Below the pieces are notes generated by a model. The model made no database searches. It was given only the letters and a program-made list of their open reading frames with translations, and had not been told where the DNA came from. Source: Colletes latitarsis (lineage: Eukaryota; Arthropoda; Insecta; Hymenoptera; Colletidae). Taken from it: a stretch of DNA of 64,000 nucleotides. The DNA lies in assembly GCF_051014445.1 (NCBI RefSeq), contig NW_027488366.1, positions 12,108,001 through 12,172,000 on the forward strand. The letters are read 5' to 3'. The translations under genes were made by a program, and so were the position numbers. Positions 40,977 through 51,820 of the stretch are shown here, piece after piece. Position 1 is the stretch's first letter. Each line of letters begins with the position of its first letter.

Positions 40977-43487
40977 TTATGTCCCGGTAGCGTCGTCTTC
41001 GTTTATTGACGGCGTCGACTGTTCCACGGGCAATTTACACAGACGTGTGATCGGTCGTGTGTAGGTGGAAGTAGCTGTGCGTACTTTTACAACCCGTACG
41101 TGCCTATCCTTACCCGGGAATGTTTCCTCTATTCTTCCCATTTCCCATTGATTGGGGGGTAAGAGGGGGTTTTGCACTAATACCAAATCGTTTGGTTGTA
41201 GCTGCAATTGGGCGGTACGCCACTTAAAGCGGTTCTGGAGGTGCGTGAGATAATCACGCGTCCAATGCCTCCAGAGTTGCTCGTGGAATTTTTGAATCGC
41301 CCTCCATCGCGTCAGCCGCGAGAGGTTTTCATTTTCCACGGTCTCGACCGGAAGTGCGTTTACCGGACTTCCGATTAAAAAGTGGCCCGGTGTGAGAGGT
41401 GCATAATCCTCCGGGTTATCGCTTAAAGCGGCGATCGGTCGAGAATTTAGGCTCGCTTCGATCTTGCAGAGCAGTGTCTGCATTTCTTCGCTTGTTGGCG
41501 CGAAATTACCGAGTATGCGTTTCAGGTGATGTTTCACCGATTTCACACCGGCTTCTTGCATACCGCCGAAGTGTGGTGCACTAGGTGGATTAAATTTCCA
41601 CCGAATGCCTTTCTGGCCGCACGTATTTCGCATTTCCTGTGTATTATACACGAGGTTGAAATGCTCTCTCAATTCTCGATCCGCTCCGACGAAATTGGTC
41701 CCGTTGTCACTGCATATGCAGGACGGAACTCCTCGACGGGCGATGAATCGTTCTAAGGCGGCCAAGAACGCACTCGTTGAATAATCGTGAACGAGTTCGA
41801 TATGCACGGCTCTTGTAGCGAAACAGATAAAAACTGCTATGTAAGCTTTGTGAGCCGTTTTCCCTCGACCGGCGGAATCGCGGACCTTGTACGGTCCAGC
41901 GTAATCTACTCCGCAGTTCGAGAAAGGTCGTGCAGGGCGGCTGCGTTCTGGTATTAAATCCTGCATTATTTGCGTGGAGGTGGTTGCTTTCCATCTCACG
42001 CATCGCATGCATTTGTGGATAACCGTCCGCGCCGCATTACGAGCGCCGATGATCCAGAATTTCTGTCTCACCGTGTACATGGTTAATTGCAGACCCCCGT
42101 GCAACGTATTCACGTGACATTGCCTGATTATCATGTTTGAAACATGATGTTTCGGCAGAATTATTGGGTGTTTGGTCTCCCATGCGAGTGCCGCATTCTC
42201 CAACCTTCCACCCACTCTTAAGACATCTCGGTCGTCGAGGAAGGGGTTTAGGCTTTTTAATGGAGATTTTGCAGGGATTTCCCGTTGCTTTTTTAAGCAT
42301 TGGTATTCGTCTGCAAAGTGCGTGCGTTGCAAGTAGCGTGCAATCCTTTCCGTTGCACGCCGTATTTCCGAGGCTTCGATAATTTTGGCGTCGAATGACC
42401 GGCGTTCCCCGTCCCACTCCCTTCGGAACCGAAGGCAATAGGCGGTGACGCGTAGTAGTTTACTCCATTCAGAAAATCGGAATACAAAATCCCATTCCTT
42501 TTCCGGAGTTGCTACGAGGGTATGCGATACGCGTTTACCCTCCTCGGTCTCGATTGAAGCGGGCATTTTCGGCCAACTTTCTTCCGCCAGTCGAAGCCAC
42601 GTCGGCCCTGAAATCCATAGCTCCGACTGAATAAGTTCCGCAGCTTCTACTCCACGCGAATTTAAATCTGCGGGATTTGAGCGTGTGGGAACGTGATACC
42701 ATTCCGCGTTTGGGAGCATAGTTTGGATTTTGGAGACACGGTTGGCGATTAAAACCTTCCATGTCGATGCATGCTTTCTCAGCCAAGCGAGTGCAATCGT
42801 AGAATCTGTCCAGCAGATTATGCGGTCCAGCTTCATCGGAAGGGACCGCTTTACGTGCATCACAAGCTCGGAGAGGAGTACAGCCCCGTTTAATTCCAGG
42901 ACGGGGATGGACTGTGTTTTAATTGGAGCCACTCGCGTTTTTGCCATTATCAATGTCGAAAAGACTTTATTGCTCGTTGTCGTCACGCGTAAATACGTGA
43001 CGGCAGAGTAGGCTGCGAGGGAGGCATCGCAGAATCCGTGCAACTCCACGGTCGCGGTATCTGCTCCATAACGTATCCATCTTGGAATTTTTAGTTCCTT
43101 TAAACTACTCCAATCCGTGCAGAACGTATTCCACGTTTTCTGCGTATTCGCGGAGATTTGGTCGTCCCACTGGATTTTCTCCAGCCACTGGGACTGCATT
43201 AAAATCTTTGCGCGAATTACGACGGGTGATAACCAGCCGAGCGGATCGAAGAGTTTGGCAATTTCCGAAAACAAATTTCTCTTTGTCATCGGTGATGCCG
43301 ACGGTTGAAACCGTTGGAGATTGAAATAGAAATAATCTCCAGACGGAATCCATCGTAGACCGAGCACTTTTAGTTCGGAATCCTCGAACAGGGTGAGGTC
43401 CACGGCGTGGGAGTGAGCGCTGTGGGGGATGTTTCGCAGCAACTGTGGCGAATTTCCAGCCCACTTTCTCAGCTGAAACCCACCTCC
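40977..43487 (-). CDS. BEL/Pao pol, 3' part: end of RT, RNase H, integrase
   Basis: This frame continues gag-pol after an in-frame TAA at 43490-43488 and ends at 40977. Numbering from the first Met (43442): residues 1-120 are the end of the reverse transcriptase and connection. RNase H follows with acidic residues at D139 (CDAS), E183 (LELN), D213 (TDST) and D259 (NPAD). The integrase zinc finger is HHCC-like (about H442, H448, C478, C481). The DDE core is D513, D579 (SDNGTNF) and E630 within GGMQE. The C-terminal 170 residues, with LTPGHFLIG and a Trp/Arg-rich LTRWRAIQKF stretch, match the domain typical of BEL/Pao after the integrase. All catalytic residues seem present, so the only lesion I see is the upstream stop. 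Met at 43442 is unlikely to be a real start, because coding similarity runs from the stop codon onward. Confidence 0.92.
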   Translation of the reverse strand, partial: GGGFQLRKWAGNSPQLLRNIPHSAHSHAVDLTLFEDSELKVLGLRWIPSGDYFYFNLQRFQPSASPMTKRNLFSEIAKLFDPLGWLSPVVIRAKILMQSQWLEKIQWDDQISANTQKTWNTFCTDWSSLKELKIPRWIRYGADTATVELHGFCDASLAAYSAVTYLRVTTTSNKVFSTLIMAKTRVAPIKTQSIPVLELNGAVLLSELVMHVKRSLPMKLDRIICWTDSTIALAWLRKHASTWKVLIANRVSKIQTMLPNAEWYHVPTRSNPADLNSRGVEAAELIQSELWISGPTWLRLAEESWPKMPASIETEEGKRVSHTLVATPEKEWDFVFRFSEWSKLLRVTAYCLRFRREWDGERRSFDAKIIEASEIRRATERIARYLQRTHFADEYQCLKKQREIPAKSPLKSLNPFLDDRDVLRVGGRLENAALAWETKHPIILPKHHVSNMIIRQCHVNTLHGGLQLTMYTVRQKFWIIGARNAARTVIHKCMRCVRWKATTSTQIMQDLIPERSRPARPFSNCGVDYAGPYKVRDSAGRGKTAHKAYIAVFICFATRAVHIELVHDYSTSAFLAALERFIARRGVPSCICSDNGTNFVGADRELREHFNLVYNTQEMRNTCGQKGIRWKFNPPSAPHFGGMQEAGVKSVKHHLKRILGNFAPTSEEMQTLLCKIEASLNSRPIAALSDNPEDYAPLTPGHFLIGSPVNALPVETVENENLSRLTRWRAIQKFHEQLWRHWTRDYLTHLQNRFKWRTAQLQLQPNDLVLVQNPLLPPNQWEMGRIEETFPGKDRHVRVVKVRTATSTYTRPITRLCKLPVEQSTPSINEDDATGT

Positions 43488-46358
43488 TTACAGAAGGTCA
43501 CACACTTGCGTGCGGATTTCCTCCAGCAAGGGTTTGTCCGGTGCTCCCATGAATACATCATCGACGTAAATGTCCTTCTCGAGAATCGGGGCGGCTAAGG
43601 GAAATTTTCTCCCATCCTGCTCCTTTAATTCGAGAAGGGTACGCATCGATAAGTATGGGGCGCACGCCGTTCCGTATGTGACGGTATTTAGTTCGAACGC
43701 TTGCAGCTGTTCGGTTTCGGGTGCACACCACACGATGCATTGGAATCGACGATCCTGTGGGGCGACGAGAATCTGTCGAAACATTTTCTCAATGTCGGCC
43801 ACTAACACGTATTCGTACACACGCCACCTCGTTAATACCGAGGTGATATCGTTTTGTAATTTCGGACCTACGTGTAGGATGTCGTTTAGGGAGCGACCTC
43901 CAGTCGTCCTACTGGTCGCATTGAATACGACCCGTAGTTTCGTGGTCGTACTGTCCGTACGGACGACCGCTCTATGGGGTATGTAGAGTCTAGTTCGGTC
44001 GATGGGCTCGATACGAGCCATATGACCAAGGGACTCGTACTCGGTTAAAAACTCCGAGTATTCTTGACCCAGGGTCGGATTTGTTTCTAGTTTCCTTCGC
44101 AGCCTTGCGAGAGCGGAGAGCGCGATATGGAATGAATTTCCCAACGCTTCTTCCGGTCTCGGGCAATTGAAGGGGAGTCGTACTAGAAACCTCCCAGTCT
44201 CGTTACGGACGACGGTTTTTCGGAAGAATGCTTCGCACTCTTCCTCTGCCTTTGTACGCAGTGGCGTCGCGGGAATTTCTTCCGATTCCCAGAATTTCCG
44301 AATCGCTTGATCCAGCGATTCGAGTACGGTGCAATGCAACGTCCGTACTGTATTCGGGGTTGCGCCCGCTGCACTTATCGGCCCGGAGATTACCCAGCCG
44401 AACGCAGTCTCTTGGGCTATCGGACCTTCCGCTGTTACGCGGCGGAATCCCGGACGCAGAATCTGCGCGTATAAGTCGGCGCCGATCAAAATCTCAATGT
44501 TTTGATCAGCTGTGACGTCGGAATCGGCGAGAGGTAGGTCCCGAAACGCTTCGTAGCCGAGCGTTTTTTTGGACGACGTTGCGTAGGTCGTGATTCGAGG
44601 CACGACGTACGCGTCGACCGTACATGTCGGTTTCCTATCTTCCTTCGCGCTGAGGTTCATTCCGACGCTATATTTGATCGCGTCTGTTCGTTTTCCTCCC
44701 AAGCCCGTTACCGTGGCTGGAGTTTTCCTTCGTGCGAGTTTGAGGTCATTCACCAAACTCGCGGAAATGAAGGAAGTTTCCGAACCTTGATCGAGCAGTG
44801 CGCGCGCGATTCGCGACGCACCGTGTTTTCCATACACTCGCACTCGAGCCGTAGCCAACAACACGGGCCTCGGTACATGTGTACCGAATGTCGTACAGTG
44901 CGACGTCGTGGCTTTCGGTGTGTTGGCGCTCGGCGAGGTTTTTCCTTTTGGCCTGAATTTTCCAGGCCGCCGGGGTGGGGCTTCTGACCGCCTTTCCTCT
45001 TTATCGCCGTACTCGGTTTCCGATACCGGCTGATTATTCTGAGGCTCCCGTGATATTTCGAAGTGCAGCAGGGTATGGTGTTTTCCGCTGCACCTCGTGC
45101 ACGCCGTGGGGCTTTTGCACTTCATTACCGTATGGGTGGTGCCCAAGCATTGTATGCACCACCGACTACGTTTTACGTATTGACTGCGCATTTTTGCAGT
45201 CAATCGCATGAAGTTGTCGCAATTCGTCAACTTGTGCGGCCCTGTACAGAATCCACACGACTTTGTTGACGTAGTTCCAACCTGCCTGTTGTCGTGACTC
45301 GTTTCCCGGGGTTTTTCCGCCCGGATGTGGTCTAGGACAGCATTATGGCTGCGCACGTGTTTGGAGGCGTCACCGGAAACCCGAGTGGCCTTCGTATTTC
45401 GTGCATTTTTGGTTGAAAGCCCTAAGGCTGCATTCCGCCGCTCCTCGGTCATGGAAAGCAGAGCGCACGATTCTCGTTCCACGAACCTCCTTACGTCCTC
45501 GAACGTAGGATAGTCGGGCGAGCTGCCTAGTGTCCTCTGCCATTTCAACTCCATTTCAGGGGTGAAATGTTGCTTCGCCCAGTGCGCTAGTAGCCATTCG
45601 ACCAGCTGTTCTGGGGTTCCCTTTTTCCGGAGGGCAGCGAGGGCTTCTGTGCAATCCACCGTGACCTGCTGCATACTAGCTAGATCATTTAGATCGATGG
45701 GGTTCATGTACAGAAGTTTGTCTAGTAGTTTTCCCGTTACTAGACGTGGGAGACCGAATTTGCTCTTGAGCTTTTTCCACGCTTCCGGGAAATTGCGACC
45801 GACGATTTCTATAGACGAAATCGTCGCCAGAGCCGGTCCTTCTAAGCATGCGTTTAAATGATGCAGTTTTTGTACATCGGACAACCATGCATTATTGATC
45901 ACCCCGGAGGTGAACAGATCCTCGAAGTGTTCCCACTCTCGAGGATCCCCTCCGAATTTTGGTAATCTTTGTTTTGGGAGCTCGATCGGTATACTGCATT
46001 GAGCTTCCGACGCCGCCGGTTTTGGATCCCCGGCGAGTCGTTCTATCTCAGCGCTTACGAATTCCACGAAATCGTGATAGTCGTTTTCGGCAGTGGCCAT
46101 ACCGTTCTGTTTAAAGAATTCGTATTCCTGCCTTTGCGCTGGCTGTACTAATTTCCGTACAGCCGAGTACCGATCTGTGAGTTCCCTCCATAAGTTTTTG
46201 GCAAACTCGAGCTTTTCCTCAAGGCCTCGTACCGAGTAGCTCGCTTTTCCCTTCTTCTTGAGGTTAATACCCAACTTATTGAGTCGGTATGCACCCTCGG
46301 TCAAGGCATCGATGTGATCATCGAGCTCCGACCACGTGGCTTGTTTAGCTACCGCCAT
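43488..46358 (-). CDS. BEL/Pao gag, protease and 5' part of reverse transcriptase (ends at a premature stop)
   Basis: 956 codons from the first ATG after the primer site. Residues 1-300 are a helical, charged Gag region with LPKFGGDPREW, typical of BEL/Pao Gag. Zinc knuckles follow at about 368-380 (C-x2-C-x3-H-x4-C), 401-414 (C-x2-C-x4-H-x4-C) and 420-432. An aspartic protease has its active site at D523 (LLDQGSETSF), followed by the ILIGADLY region. The reverse transcriptase starts near 760, with its first catalytic Asp at about D855 (VADIEKMF) and YVDD at 931-934. The frame then stops after VCDLL. The stop is in the same frame as the downstream pol (46358 minus 43442 is a multiple of three), so this is a nonsense change, not a frameshift. 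Gag and protease should still be expressible. Confidence 0.93.
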   Translation of the reverse strand: MAVAKQATWSELDDHIDALTEGAYRLNKLGINLKKKGKASYSVRGLEEKLEFAKNLWRELTDRYSAVRKLVQPAQRQEYEFFKQNGMATAENDYHDFVEFVSAEIERLAGDPKPAASEAQCSIPIELPKQRLPKFGGDPREWEHFEDLFTSGVINNAWLSDVQKLHHLNACLEGPALATISSIEIVGRNFPEAWKKLKSKFGLPRLVTGKLLDKLLYMNPIDLNDLASMQQVTVDCTEALAALRKKGTPEQLVEWLLAHWAKQHFTPEMELKWQRTLGSSPDYPTFEDVRRFVERESCALLSMTEERRNAALGLSTKNARNTKATRVSGDASKHVRSHNAVLDHIRAEKPRETSHDNRQVGTTSTKSCGFCTGPHKLTNCDNFMRLTAKMRSQYVKRSRWCIQCLGTTHTVMKCKSPTACTRCSGKHHTLLHFEISREPQNNQPVSETEYGDKEERRSEAPPRRPGKFRPKGKTSPSANTPKATTSHCTTFGTHVPRPVLLATARVRVYGKHGASRIARALLDQGSETSFISASLVNDLKLARRKTPATVTGLGGKRTDAIKYSVGMNLSAKEDRKPTCTVDAYVVPRITTYATSSKKTLGYEAFRDLPLADSDVTADQNIEILIGADLYAQILRPGFRRVTAEGPIAQETAFGWVISGPISAAGATPNTVRTLHCTVLESLDQAIRKFWESEEIPATPLRTKAEEECEAFFRKTVVRNETGRFLVRLPFNCPRPEEALGNSFHIALSALARLRRKLETNPTLGQEYSEFLTEYESLGHMARIEPIDRTRLYIPHRAVVRTDSTTTKLRVVFNATSRTTGGRSLNDILHVGPKLQNDITSVLTRWRVYEYVLVADIEKMFRQILVAPQDRRFQCIVWCAPETEQLQAFELNTVTYGTACAPYLSMRTLLELKEQDGRKFPLAAPILEKDIYVDDVFMGAPDKPLLEEIRTQVCDLL

Positions 46359-46462
46359 AGTTGGATTTTCGAGGATAAAACCGCTCGAAATAACCTCTTA
46401 CGTGGGTAATTCCACACGTGTACAATCGTGCACCTTTTCCTGGTCCAATAAACCTCGTTTAG

Positions 46463-46479
46463 ATCCGGCTCGAAGGACC
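46463..46479 (-). other. Primer binding site, complementary to tRNA-Tyr
   Basis: On the minus strand, three bases after the 5' LTR end, the sequence reads GGTCCTTCGAGCCGGAT. This is complementary to the 3' end of eukaryotic tRNA-Tyr (ATCCGGCTCGAAGGACC, then A), recalled from its CCTTCGA acceptor stem. It would prime minus-strand DNA synthesis. The leader between this site and the gag ATG (46359-46462) holds no other recognised feature. Confidence 0.85.
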
Positions 46480-46482
46480 TTA

Positions 46483-48161
46483 TGTTAGAATAGGGAGGTT
46501 TCAAATATTTTACTTGAACGCCTCGTCTATTCGGAGGTCCGGATCACGAGGGAAAGGACGTTGGAAATGTAGTAATTGCACGTTAGTTTTATTTTTCGCT
46601 TCGCCGAATTGTCGACGAAGCCGTTTATTTTGCACAGTTTTGTCAGGACGAACACAAAACACAAACTCTTAACTTTAACTCGAACCGCCTGGACGTCTGG
46701 CCGGCGTCTGGCCAGAAAAAACCCCGCCGATGGGCCGTCTCCGTTCGGCGGTTCGCGTTGCTCTATCCTGAAACAAAAGAGACGAGACTATGCGTAAATA
46801 TCGAGTAACGTGAGTCACGTTGTCCGTCTCGTTCTAAGGTTCACGCGCTCTTGGTTGTGCTTGTCGCACTTGCGAGCGGGGAACTCGGCCGCCGCGTTAC
46901 GCAGCTAAGCTAGTGGACTGTATGTGTGAACGTTCCCTTTAAACCAGGAAACGTTTGATTGCAGATTTGGGAGACGAGAATCGATCTCGATTTTTCCCGA
47001 CTGCTAATTTCGACTGTCGCCGGAGAGGTTAACAGAGGGAGGTTGTAAGGCTCCAACTATTTACCTGCTCCTCGGCCGTTTATCGTCCTCGTAATGCGTA
47101 CGGGCACTGTGTGGTGCAGCACCTTTACAGCGCGTGCAGCGACTTATAATTATAGTGCGTACACCACGGCGCTATACTGAGCGGTTCTACGCACAGGGTC
47201 CGTACACACTGGCGATGATTGAACAGCGCTCTAGCTGGTCGCCGGATGCCGGAACTCAAGTATTGTCCCGAACACCGACTGGAGGACGGTAATACCACCC
47301 AGGGTATGCACGCCACGAAGGCCCCTAAGGGTGGGTTTGCACCGTTCGACAGTCGAGAGGTTCGAGATTCAAATTCGAAACCTCGGACACGACCTCTGAT
47401 TGCAGCGATACGTGTCTGATGTCAGACTGATGTGGACTATAGCCACCGCTGAATGGGAATTTCGGATTATAATTCACGAAATTCTACAGTCGCTTTGATC
47501 TGGTCGAAACCCGACCTGATCTTTATCGAATTACACCGAGTTGCGAAAGGAATCACGGGAAGAGATTGATTCACAATCCGTCCTCGTATTCGATTCCTTT
47601 CCTCGTTTACGATTTTTTAATTTAAATTGTGAACGGGTTACGGAAGGAGTCACGGTAAAAGATTGTTTTTACAATCCGTTCTCGTATGGAGTCCTTCCTA
47701 TTCCACGTTCAGAATTTATTCGAAAAGTTCGAGTGACTCGTAACTATTCGAGAACTATGGAATGCCCGAGGAGCGGGGTCGTATGCCCATGTGCTCCCTG
47801 CCGGTTCCAGATTAAGAGTGACGGACGAGCACGGACAGTCAAAATGTTCGCTCGAAGGGTGAAACCTCCGTAGAGCGGCGCTGTGAACGTTTTTTGAGTC
47901 CGTCTTTGTCTAATACAAAATTGTCGTACCTTCTCTAGACACGCGCGTCGAAACTTTCGTTTCGAAATTGAGCGTTACGTGATCGATCGCGTGAGGTCTC
48001 GAAAAAAACCCGAGAGCGGCTGTTTTTCTATCCCGTACTGTTTTCGCGTAGCGGACACGACGACCGAGGTACCTCTGGTCTTACGTACGCCGAAAAAACA
48101 ATACCGGGTGACGAATTATATTTTACTCGAAAATACGTCGAATTAACGCGATATTTAAACA
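46483..48161 (-). repeat. 5' LTR of the BEL/Pao element
   Basis: This is the transcription-initiating LTR for the minus-strand element. It has the same length as the 3' LTR and differs at two positions found (46973 G, 46983 G). Its outer end at 48161 abuts the CTCAT target duplication. I could not place a convincing TATA/initiator pair in it. Confidence 0.96.
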
Positions 48162-48166
48162 CTCAT
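48162..48166. repeat. Target-site duplication of the BEL/Pao element, right
   Basis: CTCAT, the partner of 38313-38317. The satellite then continues as ACTTCAAGGCTAGATCC, in phase with the monomer interrupted at 38317. Confidence 0.9.
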
Positions 48167-51100
48167 ACTTCAAGGCTAGATCCTGGGCTGTTTCTGCATT
48201 GTTTCACGTAGTAAAGTGGTACCACACTGAAACAGTCAATTAAACCTGGTTTCGATCAATACTTTAGAGGATAACGCAAGTTAGGTCTGGGATAGGTCTT
48301 GGATTTGCCCTCATCAGGCTCTTACTATCGCATATTTCTCATACTTCATGGCTAGATCCTGGGCTATTTCTGGATTGGATCACGTAGTAAAGTGGTACCA
48401 CACTGAAACATTCAATGAAACCTGGTCTGGATAAATATTTTAGAGGATAACGCATCTTAGGTCTGGGTTAGGTCTAAGATTTGCCCTCATCAGGCTCACA
48501 GTTTCGCGTTTTTCACATACTTGTTGAACAGATCCTGGGTTTTTTCTGGTTTGGATCACGTAGTAATGTGGTACCACACTAAAACAGTCAATTAAACCTG
48601 GTTTCGATCAATATTTTGGAGGATAACGCAAGTTAGGTCTGGGATAGGTCTGGGATTTGCTCTCATCATGCTCATTCTTTCGCATATTTCTCATACTTGA
48701 TGGCTAGATCCTGAGCTTTTTCTGGATTGCGTCACGTAGTAATGAAGTACAGCACTGAAATAGTCAATTAAACCTGGTTTCCATCAATATTTTAGAGGAC
48801 AACGCAAGTTAGGTCTGGGATAGGTCTGGGATTTGCCCTCATCAGGCTCATACTGTCGCGTTTTTCACATACTTGTTGAACAGATCCTGGGGTTTTTCTG
48901 GTTTGGATCCCGTAGTAGTGTGGTACCACACTGAAACAGTCCATTAAACCTGGTTTCGCTCAATATTTTAGAGGATAACGCATGTTAGGTCTAGGTCAGG
49001 CCTGGTTTTTTCACTCATCAGACTCATACTTTCGCATTCTTCACATACTTGTTGAACGGATCCTGGGTTTTTTCTGGTTTGGATCACGTAGTAATGTGGG
49101 TCCACACTCAAACAATCAATTAAACCTGGTCTTGATAAATATTTTAGAGGATAACGCATGTTAGGTCTGGGATAGGTCTGGGATTTGCCCTCATCAGACT
49201 CATACTTTCGCACACTTCACATACTCGTTGAACAGATCCTGGGTTATTTTCTGGTTTGGATCACATAGTAATGTGGTACCACACTGAAACAGTCGATTAA
49301 ACCAGGTTTCGATCAATATTTTTGAGGATAACGCATGTTAGGTCTAGGTTAGGCCTGGGATTTTCACTCATCAGACTCATACTTTCGCATTCTTCACATA
49401 CTTGTTGAACGGATCCTGGGTTTTTTCTGGTTTGGATCACGTAGTAATGTGGGTCCACACTGAAACAATCAATTAAACCTGGTCTTGATAAATATTTTAG
49501 AGGATAACGCATGTTAGGTCTGGGATAGGTCTGGGATTTGCCCTCATCAGACTCATACTTTCGCACACTTCACATACTCGTTGAACAGATCCTGGGTTTT
49601 TTCTGGTTTGTATCACGCAGTAGTGTGGTACCACACTGAAACAGTCCATTAAACCTGGTTTGGATCAATATTTTAGAGGATAACGCATGTTAGGTCTAGG
49701 TTAGGTCTGGGATCTTCGCTCATGAGACTCATACTTTCGCATTCTTCACATACTTGTTGAACGGATCCTGGGTTTTTTCTGGTTTGGATCACGTAGTCAT
49801 GTGGTACCACACTGAAACAGTCGATTAAACCTGGCTTCGATCAATATCTTAGAGGATAACGCAAGTTAAGTCTGGGATTGGTCTGGGATTTGACCTCATC
49901 AGACTCATACTTTCGCACACTTCACATACGCGTTGAACAGATCCTGGGTTATTTTCTGGTTTGGATCACATAGTAATGTGGTACCACACTGAAACAGTCG
50001 ACTAAACCTGATTTTGATCAATATTTTAGAGGATAACGCATAGTTAGGTTTGGGATAGGTCTGGGATTTGACCTCATCAGACTCATACTTTCGCACACTT
50101 CACATACTCGTTGAACAGATCCAGGGTTATTTTCTGGTTTGGATCACATAGTAATGTGGTACCACACTGAAACAGTCGATTAAACCTGGTTTCGATCAAT
50201 ATTTTAGAGAATAATTCATGTTAGGTCTAGGTTAGGTCTGGGATTTGCTCTCATCAGGCTCGTTATTTCGCATATTTCTCATACTTGATGGCTAGATCCT
50301 GGGCTTTTTCTGGATTGCATCACGTAGTAAAGAAAGAACAACACTGAAACAGTCAATTAAACCTGGTTTCCATCAATATTTTAGAGGATAACGCATGTTA
50401 GGTCTGGGATAGGTCTGGGATTTGCCCTCATCAGGCTCATACTTTCGTGTTTTTCACATACTTGTTGAACAGATCCTGGGTTTTCTCTGGTTTGGATCAC
50501 GTAGTAGTGTGGTACCACACTGAAACAGTCCATTAAACCTGGTTTGGATCAATATTTTAGAGGATAACGCATGTTAGGTCTAGGTTAGGTCTGGAATTTT
50601 CACTCTTCAGACTCATACTTTCGCATTCTTCACATACTTGTTGAACGGATCCTGGGTTTTTTCTGGTTTGGATGTGTAGTAATGTGGTACCACACTGAAA
50701 CAGTCGATTAAACCTGGTTTTGATCAATATTTTAGAGGATAACGCAAGTTAGGTCTAGGTTAGGCCTGGGATTTGCCCTCATCAGGGTCATACTTTCGCA
50801 GTTTTAACATACATGTTGACCTGACCGAGGGTTTTTTCTGCTTTGGATCACGTAGTAAAGTGGTACCACACTGAAACATTCAATTAAACCTGGTCTTGAT
50901 AAATATTTTAGAGGATAACGCATGTTAGGTTTGGGTTAGGTCTAGGATTTGCCCTCATCAGGCTCATACTTTCGCATATTTCTCATACTTCACGGCTAGA
51001 TCCTGGGCTGTTTCTGGATTGTATCACGTAGTAATGTGGTACCACGCTGAAACAGTCAATTAAACCTGGTTTGGATCAATATATTAGAGGATAACGCATG

Positions 51101-51804
51101 TTAGGTCTAGGTTAGCCCTGGGATTTTCACTCATCAGACTCATACTTTCGCATTCTTGTCATACTTGTTGAACTGATCCTGGGTTTTTTCTGGTTTGGAT
51201 CACGTAGTAATGTGGTACCACACTGAAACAGTCGATTAAACCTGGTTTCGATCAATATTTTAGAGGATAACGCAAGTTAAGTCTGGGATTGGCCTGGGAT
51301 TTGGCCTCATCAGACTCATACTTTCGCACACTTCACATACTCGTTGAACAGATCCTGGGTTACTTTCTGGTTTGGATCACATAGTAATGTGGTACCGCAC
51401 TGAAACAGTCGATTAAACCAGGTTTCGATCAATATTTTTGAGTATAACGCATGTTAGGTCTAGGTTAGGCCTGGGATTTTCACTCATCAGACTCATACTT
51501 TCGCATTCTTCACATACTTGTAGAACGGATCCTGGGTTTTTTCTGGTTTGGATCACGTAGTAATGTGGGACCACACGGAAACAGTCAATTAAACCTGGTC
51601 TTGAAAAATATTTTAGAGGATAACGCATGTTAGGTCTGGATCAGGTCTAGAATTTGCCCTCATCATGCTCATACTTTCGCATCTTTCTCATACATCATGG
51701 CTAGATCCTGGGCTATTTCTGGAATGTATCACGTTGTAATGTGGTACCACGCCGAAACAGTCGATTAAACCTGGTTTCGATCAATACTTTAGAGGATAAC
51801 GCAA

Positions 51805-51818
51805 GTTAGGTCTGGGAT
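51805..51818. repeat. Target-site duplication of R1-clade copy 3, left
   Basis: GTTAGGTCTGGGAT is repeated at 55449-55462 after the poly(A). Two further As could belong to it but merge with the tail. The length of 14 bp equals that known for R1 at its 28S rDNA target. Confidence 0.88.
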
Positions 51819-51820
51819 TC

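Larger units (their letters stand above)
38318..48161 (-). mobile_element. BEL/Pao LTR retrotransposon, full length (9844 bp)
   Basis: Both ends carry a 1679-bp LTR, with CTCAT duplicated outside. Read on the minus strand, the order is 5' LTR, tRNA-Tyr primer site, gag, protease, reverse transcriptase, RNase H, integrase, an extra ORF, polypurine tract and 3' LTR. Protease before reverse transcriptase, a DQGS-type protease motif, YVDD and a long C-terminal domain after the integrase fit BEL/Pao rather than Gypsy or Copia. The LTRs differ at only two sites I could find, so insertion is recent. One in-frame stop in pol makes this copy defective as it stands. No envelope-like ORF with signal peptide and membrane anchor is present. 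Confidence 0.96.
48162..51818 (+). repeat. 176-bp satellite array, block 3 (about 21 monomers)
   Basis: Same monomer family and orientation as the other blocks. The rare GCAGTTTTAACATAC subfamily occurs near 50799. One monomer near 50671 has lost a base in GGATCACGTAG. The run at about 51.2-51.8 kb matches 56.8-57.4 kb at an offset of 5580 bp; removing the intervening retrotransposon and its duplication leaves 1936 bp, which is 11 monomers. No gene is supported. Confidence 0.96.
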
